Below are positions 7,294-14,109 of a DNA stretch of 14,109 nt, piece by piece. Positions within the stretch are counted from its first letter, which is position 1. Each line of letters starts with the position of its first letter. The position numbers were made by a program, and so were the translations under genes. Below the pieces are notes generated by a model. That model was not told the DNA's origin. It saw nothing but the letters and a program-made list of their open reading frames with translations, and did no database searches. Source of the stretch: an uncultured Gammaproteobacteria bacterium (lineage in GTDB: Bacteria > Pseudomonadota > Gammaproteobacteria > Pseudomonadales > Azotimanducaceae); contig CAJWLI010000014.1 of NCBI GenBank assembly GCA_913043075.1, forward strand, positions 1 to 14,109, given 5' to 3'.

Positions 7294-7295
7294 TT

Positions 7296-7883
7296 TTATC
7301 TCTCAAGTTCCTGCAAGAAATTTTTTAGCAACAGATGGCCATGCTCGGTCATTATTGATTCAGGATGAAACTGAACTCCAAAGACTTTGTTTTCTTTGTG
7401 TTGAAACCCCATTATTTCTTCAGTTTCACCATCTGCCTGGACTGTCCAAGCATTAACTTCCAAACAACTTGGAAGACAATCCCGCTCAACAACAAGAGAA
7501 TGATAACGGGTCGCCATAAATGGGCTGGCCATTTTAGAAAAAAGGCCATTCCCGCTGTGATAGATAGCGGATATCTTTCCATGCATAACTTTTTTTGCCT
7601 TTACTATTTTACCTCCGTAAGCCTGCCCAATGCATTGATGGCCTAAACACACTCCCAATATGGGGATTTTCTTCTCAAAAAAAGGGATTATAGAAAGCGA
7701 AATTCCAGCTTTATCTGGAGTACAAGGGCCAGGAGATATTACGATACCGCTCGGATTCAATCGTTCTATTTCGGGAAGCGTTACCTGGTCGTTTCTCAGA
7801 ACCTCGACCTTCTGACCGAGTTCAGTTAAATACTGAACAATATTAAAAGTGAAAGAGTCATAATTATCAATCATAAGAATCAT
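7296..7883 (-). CDS. trpG: Anthranilate synthase glutamine amidotransferase component TrpG
   Basis: TrpG hydrolyses glutamine and channels ammonia to TrpE. This is a class I glutamine amidotransferase of 195 residues, with MILMIDNYDSF at the N-terminus and an oxyanion-hole region around SPGPCTPD (50-57). The nucleophile is C79 in GVCLGHQ and the triad partners are H173 and E175 in FHPES. RYHSLVV (126-132) matches the anthranilate-type subfamily. In some bacteria the same protein also serves PabB for p-aminobenzoate, so a dual role is possible, but its place between trpE and trpD makes the tryptophan role primary. A 46-base gap separates it from trpE. Confidence 0.95.
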   Translation of the reverse strand: MILMIDNYDSFTFNIVQYLTELGQKVEVLRNDQVTLPEIERLNPSGIVISPGPCTPDKAGISLSIIPFFEKKIPILGVCLGHQCIGQAYGGKIVKAKKVMHGKISAIYHSGNGLFSKMASPFMATRYHSLVVERDCLPSCLEVNAWTVQADGETEEIMGFQHKENKVFGVQFHPESIMTEHGHLLLKNFLQELER

Positions 7884-7929
7884 GTCTTAGCTAACCTTTT
7901 GCATAAAACGTAATTGAGTAAAATAAACA

Positions 7930-9450
7930 CTATCTATTTCGTCCTGAGCGCAACGATGACTTATCGATAATCTCCAAGCCAGTCTCAGCGAATGAAGCTG
8001 CATGAAAGATTGACCGTGCTTTATTTATAGTTTCTTGCCACTCATTTTCAGCATTCGAATCAGCTACTACTCCGGCGCCAGCTTGAACATATAAAACTTG
8101 ATCTTTTATTATTCCGGTTCTTATCGCGATAGCTGTATCCATATTCCCATTCCAAGAAAGGTAACCCACAGCGCCTCCGAAAACGCCTCTTTTTTCAGGC
8201 TCTAACTCGTCGATAATCTGCATCGCTCTGACTTTTGGCGCTCCGCTCAAAGTTCCTACAGGAAGAGTAGCTCTCAATAAATCAATCGCTCTCAAATTTT
8301 CTTTTAGGTGCCCTTGCACATTTGAGGCTATATGCATCACCTGAGCATATCTCTCTACGACCATCGTCTCGCTTACAACAACACTTCCTGGACTGCAGAC
8401 TTTCCCTATATCATTTCTTCCCAAATCAATTAACATCAAGTGTTCAGCAACTTCTTTTTCGTCGTTTAATAAGTCTTCCTCCAATTCCAAATCTTCGGCT
8501 TGAGTAAGCCCCCTTCTCCGCGTTCCAGCAAGGGGCCTTACGGTTACCAAAGAATTTTCAAGCTTAGCTAAAATCTCTGGCGATGAACTAACTATTTGCA
8601 GGTCCTCTAGGTCAAGAAAATACATATAAGGGGATGGGTTTAGTGAGCGCAGCGCCCTATAAAAATTTAATGGATCGCTTTCGAAAGGAACTGACATCCT
8701 TTGCGATAAAACCACCTGCATTACATCGCCTTCTAAGATGTATTCTTTAATGCGTTTTATATCGGCAACAAAGCTCTCCTTACCATATGAGGATAAAAAA
8801 TCATCTTCGCTGATTTCTGGACCCTCTTCGGGAACCTTTAAAGAAATTGGCACTTCTGAAGCCATTGCAAGCGACATCTTGTCCAGACGCAGCTGAGCTT
8901 GTTCAAAACTGCCGTCCTCAAGAGGGTCAGCGTGTGTTACCAGATGCATTCTCCCCTTTACGTTGTCAAATATAACTAAGTCATTCGAATACATTAATTG
9001 AATATCTGGAAGTTCGAGGACATCTGTCGGCATATTGTCTTTGAGATTTTTTTCTACGTAGCGGACAGTGTCGTAGCCGAAATATCCGACAAGTCCACCG
9101 GTATAAATGGGCATATCTTCAACATCAGGATAATTTATGCTGTCTAGTATCTCTTCAATATATTGAAGGGGATCGGGGTGACTGAAAGAATCCACTACTT
9201 CCCCTGATACAAAAGTGCTTATTGTCTGACCAGATATTTTAATGATTTTAGTCGCTGGCAGGCCGACGATAGAATATCTAGACCACTTTTCTCCGCCTTG
9301 CGCTGCAGACTCTAACAGATAACTGTAGGGCCCCCGTGCTAACTTAATATAACAAGATAAAGGCGTATCAAGGTCTGCAATTATCTCCCTGGTGATTGGA
9401 ACATTACTAAAGCCCTCCTCTCCCAATTGACGAAATTTTTCTATCTCCAT
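7930..9450 (-). CDS. trpE: Anthranilate synthase component I TrpE
   Basis: TrpE converts chorismate and ammonia to anthranilate, the first committed step of tryptophan synthesis. The 506-residue product has the LLES motif at 45-48, which forms part of the allosteric tryptophan pocket in the family, and NPSPYMYFLD (271-280), which also contributes. Inhibition by tryptophan is therefore likely. The chorismate-binding domain shows SSSPE, RPLAGTRRRG (305-314), LIDLGRNDIGKV (340-351), VERYAQVMHIASNV (365-378), LPVGTLSGAPK (396-406) and the C-terminal GAGVVADSN (458-466). Together with the LLES pocket and neighbours trpG, trpD and trpC, these favour TrpE over the related PabB. The gene starts 87 bases after rpe, the largest gap within the run. 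A GGTGAG lies close to the ATG. Confidence 0.97.
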   Translation of the reverse strand: MEIEKFRQLGEEGFSNVPITREIIADLDTPLSCYIKLARGPYSYLLESAAQGGEKWSRYSIVGLPATKIIKISGQTISTFVSGEVVDSFSHPDPLQYIEEILDSINYPDVEDMPIYTGGLVGYFGYDTVRYVEKNLKDNMPTDVLELPDIQLMYSNDLVIFDNVKGRMHLVTHADPLEDGSFEQAQLRLDKMSLAMASEVPISLKVPEEGPEISEDDFLSSYGKESFVADIKRIKEYILEGDVMQVVLSQRMSVPFESDPLNFYRALRSLNPSPYMYFLDLEDLQIVSSSPEILAKLENSLVTVRPLAGTRRRGLTQAEDLELEEDLLNDEKEVAEHLMLIDLGRNDIGKVCSPGSVVVSETMVVERYAQVMHIASNVQGHLKENLRAIDLLRATLPVGTLSGAPKVRAMQIIDELEPEKRGVFGGAVGYLSWNGNMDTAIAIRTGIIKDQVLYVQAGAGVVADSNAENEWQETINKARSIFHAASFAETGLEIIDKSSLRSGRNR

Positions 9451-9537
9451 ATCTCACCGAGCCTGATTTTTTTGGGAAACATCTTTTGGCTGAATGTTCT
9501 TTTCATTATCGAAAAAGAATTACATCTCCTCTGCTTG

Positions 9538-10197
9538 TTATGCGATTTTCTTTTTTAATTTAGCAATAGTTTCAGCATAGTTCTCACTGTCGAAAATCGC
9601 CGAACCTGCTACAAATATATCGGCTCCCGCTGAGGAAATTTCTGAAATGTTAGACAGATTTATTCCTCCATCGACCTCGACCAGGATCTCAGCACCCAAC
9701 CTAGATATACACTCTTTAGCATCCTTGATTTTTTTGTAGGTCGTTGAGATAAATTTCTGTCCCCCATAACCAGGATTAACAGACATAATAAGAATCATAT
9801 CAATCTGGTCGATGACGTATTCTAGGTAGTCGAGGGGTGTAGCGGGGTTGAAAACCAGTCCGGCTTTGCAACCAACTTGCTCTATAAGTCTCAAAGACCG
9901 ATCAATATGTTCCGACGCTTCAGGATGAAAAGTTATATAATCTGCTCCGGCATCTCCAAAAGCTTTGATTAGGTCATCAACGGGTTTCGCCATCAAATGC
10001 ACGTCTATGGGAGCAGAAACCCCATAGGCTCTGAGATCGGCGCAGATCTTCGGTCCAAAAGTTAGCACAGGCACATAATGATTATCCATTACATCAAAAT
10101 GAATAATGTCTGCGCCGGCCTTTACTACCTCAGAGACTTCTTCTCCTAACCGAGCAAAATCCGCGGAGAGTATTGATGGAGCTAGTTTTTTAGCCAT
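9538..10197 (-). CDS. rpe: Ribulose-5-phosphate 3-epimerase
   Basis: Rpe interconverts ribulose-5-phosphate and xylulose-5-phosphate in the pentose phosphate pathway, in the cytoplasm. The 219-residue TIM barrel opens with LAPSILSADFARLGEE, which includes S8. Metal-site residues are H33 and D35 in IIHFDVMD, H67 in IDVHLMA and D176 in VEVDGGIN, with D35 and D176 as the acid/base pair. The phosphate loop NPGYGGQKF (141-149) and the VAGSAIF stretch (196-202) are present. In pseudomonads as I recall them, rpe and trpE flank gph (phosphoglycolate phosphatase), and that gene is absent here. It follows murU with a 40-base gap. The Shine-Dalgarno is weak. Confidence 0.97.
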   Translation of the reverse strand: MAKKLAPSILSADFARLGEEVSEVVKAGADIIHFDVMDNHYVPVLTFGPKICADLRAYGVSAPIDVHLMAKPVDDLIKAFGDAGADYITFHPEASEHIDRSLRLIEQVGCKAGLVFNPATPLDYLEYVIDQIDMILIMSVNPGYGGQKFISTTYKKIKDAKECISRLGAEILVEVDGGINLSNISEISSAGADIFVAGSAIFDSENYAETIAKLKKKIA

Positions 10198-10237
10198 TTG
10201 GGAATCCCGAACCCTTTTGAAAGTTCTTCAGATGATT

Positions 10238-10933
10238 CTAATTTTTTTTACCTGTCAGATTCCCAAACTCTTGTCGCAATTTGTTGAGCCGCTCAGGTGT
10301 TCCTACATCATACCAACGCCCATCATACTTCAACCCGGTCAATAACCCCAAAGGAATTGCATTGAGGAACACATCAACCAAACGAAATTTTGAATCTGGA
10401 AATCCCCGAAATAATTGGGGGGATAAGACAGAGATTCCTGAGAAAGTGAAATTTAAAAAACGGGCAGAGCCCGGAGGAAGCAGTTTACCTTCAAAATCAA
10501 GAGAGAAGTCCCCCGCGGAATTGTGCGCAGGGTTATCAACTAATACAAGATTACCTAGCGAATTACGAGCTAAGCCTCGCTTTAAAGCCTCAAAATCAAA
10601 ATCAGTGTAAACATCAGCATTTACACAAATAAAGGGCTCTGCTCCAAAGAAGGGCAAAGCCTTTTTTATTCCGCCACCTGTCTCAAGCACCTCAGACTCT
10701 TCGGAGTAAAGGATTTGGATGCCTAAAAAAGTCCCGTCTCCCAAAAAGCTTTTTATCATTTCGCCATGATAATGAAGATTGATTACCACTTCTTCTACGC
10801 CAATCGATTTGAGTTTTTCTAAGTGGTAGAGAATTAGCGCTTTCTGGTTAATTTCTATCAACGCTTTAGGAATCTTTAGTGTCAATGGCCTTAGTCTCTT
10901 TCCTAACCCAGCCGCTAGAATCATTGCTTTCAT
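10238..10933 (-). CDS. murU: N-acetylmuramate alpha-1-phosphate uridylyltransferase MurU
   Basis: MurU makes UDP-MurNAc from MurNAc-1-phosphate and UTP, completing the cell-wall recycling route that bypasses MurA/MurB and hence the fosfomycin target. The 231 residues form a nucleotidyltransferase domain, with the UTP-binding loop MILAAGLGKRLRPLT (4-18), the PKAL motif (22-25, K23), LETGGGIKKALP (83-94) and the metal-binding VNADVYTDFDF (104-114, D107). LVLVDNP, TFSGISVL and WYDVGTPERL match MurU more closely than other sugar-1-phosphate uridylyltransferases. The amgK gene directly upstream makes the assignment firm. It starts seven bases after the amgK stop, and the stop codon TAG is part of its TAGGA Shine-Dalgarno (10939-10943), so the two genes are tightly coupled. 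Confidence 0.93.
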   Translation of the reverse strand: MKAMILAAGLGKRLRPLTLKIPKALIEINQKALILYHLEKLKSIGVEEVVINLHYHGEMIKSFLGDGTFLGIQILYSEESEVLETGGGIKKALPFFGAEPFICVNADVYTDFDFEALKRGLARNSLGNLVLVDNPAHNSAGDFSLDFEGKLLPPGSARFLNFTFSGISVLSPQLFRGFPDSKFRLVDVFLNAIPLGLLTGLKYDGRWYDVGTPERLNKLRQEFGNLTGKKN

Positions 10934-10940
10934 GTGATTC

Positions 10941-11957
10941 CTACTTGATCGATAAAAAAGTCTCGGACGAAGGCATAACCTCTTCGACTAAGAATTGATT
11001 AAATTCAGAAAACTCGGGGTATTTTTCTACAGAAGACCTCAAGTATTTTAAAACCCTCGGGACATATGAAAGATATTTAGGCTTTCCATCTCTCAAGTTC
11101 AGACGAGCAAATATACCCGCACATTTTAAATGTCTTTGGATACCCATAAAGTCAAATTTCTCCTCAAACGGGAAGTCACTTTCTAGTATTCCTTTTTCCA
11201 ACAGTACTCGACGGAAAAAATCTGCTTCCGAGCGCATTAAAGAGGGACTTAGATCCACATAACAATCTTTCAGTAAAGAAACAAGATCGTAGGTAACTGG
11301 TCCAATCACCGCATCCTGGAAATCAATCATAGCCAAGGAAAAACTATCGGAAAGCATCAAGTTCTTGGAATGATAATCCCGATGAACAAAAACCTGGGGT
11401 TGATCAAGGGCTTGTCTTGCTAAAAATGAGTAGATATCTTTTAAGGTTCTCCGAACATCCTTTGAGAGTTTAATCGACAAATGTTTTGTTAGAAACCACT
11501 CATCAAAAAGGTTCATTTCCTCAATGAGCTTTTTTTCGGTAAAAAAAGGAATTTCGCAGGAAACGTCTTGCAGTTTAAGTAATTCATTAATAGCCAGCCT
11601 GTATAAACTCTCAACCCTGTGCGAGTTTGAGTCTGTTTCAATCTCGCCTAGGAACAATCTATCTCCAAGATCTGAAACTGCTAAATAACCAAAATCAAAA
11701 TTAAAAGCTTGCACCACAGGGCACGAGATTTCTGATTTTTTTAAAGCGTCTGCTATTCTTACGAAGCTTTGATTATCTTCCTTTTCGGGTGGCGCATTTA
11801 CAAACACCAATCCGCCCGAATTTTCAGAAAATCTAAAATAACGGCGAAAACTTGCGTCGTCAGAAAAAGTCAAGAGATCTCCGTCGACATACACCTTAAG
11901 TTGTGAACAAATTTTTTTTGCCCACTCAGAAAAATGGTTTGAAGCAAAATCTCCCAT
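10941..11957 (-). CDS. amgK: Anomeric MurNAc/GlcNAc kinase AmgK
   Basis: AmgK phosphorylates N-acetylmuramate at the anomeric carbon, giving MurNAc-alpha-1-phosphate for MurU. It belongs to the aminoglycoside phosphotransferase-like kinase fold. The 338-residue protein has ASFRRYFRF (35-43), typical of this subfamily, and VSDLGDRLFLGEI (94-106). The Brenner motif VHRDYHSKN (191-199) supplies catalytic D194 and N199. AMIDFQDAVIGP (209-220) supplies metal-binding D212, and VTYDLVSLLKDCY follows. murU downstream overlaps functionally and almost physically. lptD diverges from it across 75 bases, as in Pseudomonas. No clear Shine-Dalgarno or promoter is visible before its ATG. Confidence 0.93.
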   Translation of the reverse strand: MGDFASNHFSEWAKKICSQLKVYVDGDLLTFSDDASFRRYFRFSENSGGLVFVNAPPEKEDNQSFVRIADALKKSEISCPVVQAFNFDFGYLAVSDLGDRLFLGEIETDSNSHRVESLYRLAINELLKLQDVSCEIPFFTEKKLIEEMNLFDEWFLTKHLSIKLSKDVRRTLKDIYSFLARQALDQPQVFVHRDYHSKNLMLSDSFSLAMIDFQDAVIGPVTYDLVSLLKDCYVDLSPSLMRSEADFFRRVLLEKGILESDFPFEEKFDFMGIQRHLKCAGIFARLNLRDGKPKYLSYVPRVLKYLRSSVEKYPEFSEFNQFLVEEVMPSSETFLSIK

Positions 11958-11965
11958 AAAACGAA

Positions 11966-11994
11966 CTGACCAAAACTAACTAATGCTTTATCAT
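11966..11994 (+). promoter_or_regulatory. Candidate sigma-70 promoter of lptD
   Basis: CTGACC (11966-11971) and TATCAT (11989-11994) are separated by 17 bases on the plus strand. These match the consensus at 4/6 and 5/6 positions. Transcription would begin near 12001, about 32 bases before the lptD ATG. It lies inside the 75-base amgK-lptD gap. No matching element was found for amgK on the other strand. Motif evidence only. Confidence 0.35.
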
Positions 11995-12032
11995 CGTCAC
12001 CCAAACAAACATTTTCCGCAACAATATAGTCG

Positions 12033-14109
12033 ATGAAAACCATTCTAATTTTAATACTAACCAGCGCATCTACGATCTCTTTTGCAGAGACAAGGCCTGA
12101 TATAGAAAAAGTTGAGGGTTCTGGATTAGAGGCATGTAAATGGATAGACGAAAATTCATTAGAGATAGACTCAAGTGATGAAGACATAAGGATCAGTGCT
12201 GACAATGCATCTCATGTTGAAGGTGAGATGACCACACTGTCAGGAGATGTAAGAATAACTGGACGAGGGCAAGAAATAAGAGCATCACTCTTAACAATTG
12301 ATAACAACACCCAGTCATATTCTGGGGAAGGGGCGATATCGCTTAATAAATCAGATTTTTTTGTTCGCGGAGATAAGATTCAAGGCAATCTGCTTAACGA
12401 AACCGCTGACTTAGAAGGAGCAAGCTTCCTCTTTAAAGATTCTCTCTTAAGAGGAAGCGCAAAGAGCCTTAGACAGGAAAAAAATACGATATCAATAGCG
12501 CAAGGCACATTAACTTCTTGCGGGTCCCAAGATAACACTTGGAGACTATCTAGCAGGCAAATTAAGTTAAAGAAGGCAGAGACCTTTGGTTCGGCGAGAA
12601 ACGTGGTCCTAAGCATAAAAGGATTGCCAATTAGCTATGTACCGTTCATGCAATTTCCCGTGGGAGACGAAAGGAAATCAGGCTTTCTTTGGCCAGCTAT
12701 AGGGCACTCCAATGATGGCGGAACCGATTTAGCGATCCCCTATTACCTTAACATTTCTCCCTCAATGGATGCTATCTACACCCTCAGAAACATTGCTCAG
12801 AGGGGATTAATGCACGAAGGCGAGCTCAGATTCTTAAACTCCTATAGCAAAAACACTATTGGTTCCAGCTTCCTCCGTAAAGACAAACAGACTGGGCCAA
12901 ATGGGAATGAAGGAAATAAAGAAATTGATCGCTGGCTTTTGCAAATAAATCACCAAGGTCGAATTGGTCCATGGTCATCTAGAATCAACTATACAAATGT
13001 TTCCGACATCTACTATTTCGACGACTTAGGTGATTTTTCAAGCTCTGATTCCGAATTTACTAGGCTTCAAAACAGAACCAACGCTTCATCGTTGCTTCAA
13101 ATCGGATCTTTACAATATACCCAGCGAAAATGGGATGCCAATCTTGAATTCCGAAATTTTAAATCGCTTGAACCAGCAGAGCCTAGACAATATTCGGTGC
13201 TGCCCAGATTCACGCTCTCAGGTGCAGTAAAATTCGGGCCAGTGGACACGAAGGGATTCTTTCAAGCAACAGAATTCGACTCAAACGCTGATGAAGCACC
13301 CACTGGGAGACGATTAGTCTTGGACGTTCATCTACAAAGTGAATTCAAGCGACCATGGGGTTTTATCGAGCCATCTTTTCGTGCACTAACCAAAAGATAC
13401 AAGATAGATTCATCAGAAAATGCTGAAGCCGAGACGAAGACAGTATCCTCGCTACAAACCGCTATAGCTTCTGGACTCGTTTTTGATAGGCCAGTATCGC
13501 TTTGGGGAAAGAGATTTTATCAAACACTTGAACCTCGCGCTCTTTATTTGTTTAGCCACGAAACAGACACCAATTTTGTACCAAGCTTTGATTCAGTGGA
13601 GCTATCTAGTGGAATAAACCAAATCTTCAGAAAAACTCGATTTTCAGGATATGATCGTATAGGAAACTCGCATCAGATTTCTTCAATAGTTAAAACCTCT
13701 ATGATCAGCGCAGGAAATGGAAAAGAAATTTTCTCCGCAAGCTTAGGGAAAGTTTTTTATCTTGATGACGACAAAGAAATATCGGAAGACTTTTTAACCC
13801 GAAATGAAAGACGCAAGAGATCCCCACTGGTTTTTAGTGCGTCTATTTCCGGCAACTATTTCGATCTCATAGGAGACTATGAAATCAATACCGACGAAAA
13901 CCAATCCAATAGAGGTTTCTTGGGCATCCGATACTCACCGTCTGATTCTTCTTCTTTTAACATCAATTACGCGATGAATTCAGACAATCCTCATAAGGAT
14001 AAAGACAGATATGAGAACGAAGAGATTGACTTAGCATTTTCAATTAGACTCAGAGAAGATTTTAAGTTAGTAGGAAGATGGAACTACGGCTTGAGCTCAA
14101 ACCAGACCC
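12033..14109 (+). CDS. lptD: LPS-assembly protein LptD (3' end outside window)
   Basis: LptD is the outer-membrane beta-barrel that, with the LptE lipoprotein, inserts LPS into the outer leaflet. The frame stays open from ATG at 12033 to the window edge, giving about 692 residues. The family is usually 750-900 long, so the C-terminus is missing. Residues 1-18 form a short signal peptide (hydrophobic core ILILIL, likely cleavage after SFA at 18). The N-terminal LptA/OstA-like jellyroll runs from about 50 to 190. C35 and C163 (in LTSCGSQDNTW) correspond to the two N-terminal cysteines of the E. coli protein. The barrel begins near 200, with PVGDERKSGFLWP (209-221) typical. Near residue 500 the text QTLEPRALYLF, then FRKTRFSGYDRIG, matches LptD. 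lptD normally precedes surA, which would lie beyond the edge. Confidence 0.96.
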   Translation, partial: MKTILILILTSASTISFAETRPDIEKVEGSGLEACKWIDENSLEIDSSDEDIRISADNASHVEGEMTTLSGDVRITGRGQEIRASLLTIDNNTQSYSGEGAISLNKSDFFVRGDKIQGNLLNETADLEGASFLFKDSLLRGSAKSLRQEKNTISIAQGTLTSCGSQDNTWRLSSRQIKLKKAETFGSARNVVLSIKGLPISYVPFMQFPVGDERKSGFLWPAIGHSNDGGTDLAIPYYLNISPSMDAIYTLRNIAQRGLMHEGELRFLNSYSKNTIGSSFLRKDKQTGPNGNEGNKEIDRWLLQINHQGRIGPWSSRINYTNVSDIYYFDDLGDFSSSDSEFTRLQNRTNASSLLQIGSLQYTQRKWDANLEFRNFKSLEPAEPRQYSVLPRFTLSGAVKFGPVDTKGFFQATEFDSNADEAPTGRRLVLDVHLQSEFKRPWGFIEPSFRALTKRYKIDSSENAEAETKTVSSLQTAIASGLVFDRPVSLWGKRFYQTLEPRALYLFSHETDTNFVPSFDSVELSSGINQIFRKTRFSGYDRIGNSHQISSIVKTSMISAGNGKEIFSASLGKVFYLDDDKEISEDFLTRNERRKRSPLVFSASISGNYFDLIGDYEINTDENQSNRGFLGIRYSPSDSSSFNINYAMNSDNPHKDKDRYENEEIDLAFSIRLREDFKLVGRWNYGLSSNQT

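Noticed and set aside
9497..9519. Inverted repeat TTCTTTT/AAAAGAA with a 9-base loop between rpe and trpE.
   Set aside because: Arms are almost only A and T with no T-tract, so it is a weak hairpin. No regulator site is implied.
9520..9530. AGGAG directly followed by ATG TAA on the minus strand, a start-stop element.
   Set aside because: The spacing between AGGAG and ATG is zero, too short for initiation, so it is probably coincidence.
11870..12205. A 111-codon minus-strand open frame spanning the amgK-lptD gap.
   Set aside because: It overlaps lptD antisense and amgK in another frame, matches no known family, and would block both real genes' upstream region.

Overview
The window reads as an ordinary chromosomal core region of a gammaproteobacterium. 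It is fairly AT-rich by eye, with short intergenic gaps. Three things point this way: a Pseudomonas-type RpoD N-terminus, a Coq7-type ubiquinone hydroxylase, and the pairs rpsU-yqeY-dnaG-rpoD and amgK-murU/lptD, which I recall being arranged similarly in Pseudomonas. A marine or free-living oligotroph of the Pseudomonas/Oceanospirillales side is a reasonable guess. The genus cannot be read from this window.

Layout. Positions 1-2713 (minus) hold the macromolecular-synthesis operon in the order rpsU, yqeY-like gene, dnaG, rpoD. Only the first 11 codons of rpoD are inside the window. Divergently, 2829-4854 (plus) holds tsaD, folB and coq7. These are tightly spaced, and coq7 starts at TTG behind a strong Shine-Dalgarno. 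coq7 runs tail-to-tail into a minus-strand VOC (glyoxalase-fold) gene, overlapping it by 17 bp. From 11957 down to 5453 (minus) lies one long co-directional run: amgK, murU, rpe, trpE, trpG, trpD, trpC. At 12033 a divergent lptD (plus) begins and runs off the right edge after about 692 codons.

How the genes work together. The left block serves translation (bS21, t6A modification by TsaD) and replication/transcription initiation (primase, sigma-70), followed by cofactor genes (folate, ubiquinone). The right block has AmgK and MurU, which recycle N-acetylmuramate to UDP-MurNAc, then Rpe of the pentose phosphate pathway. Next come the enzymes that take chorismate to indole-3-glycerol phosphate, except that TrpF, like TrpAB, is not in this window. 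LptD inserts LPS into the outer membrane.

I saw no mobile element, CRISPR array, tRNA/rRNA gene, phage gene or defence system. No stretch longer than about 210 bases lacks a gene. I do not think the window holds a new system. The points worth a second look are start-site corrections, the join of cell-wall recycling genes to trp genes, a short reading frame overlapping the trpE start, and a divergent promoter region with a palindromic -35 element. Several genes use non-ATG starts: yqeY-like and VOC GTG, trpC GTG, coq7 TTG.
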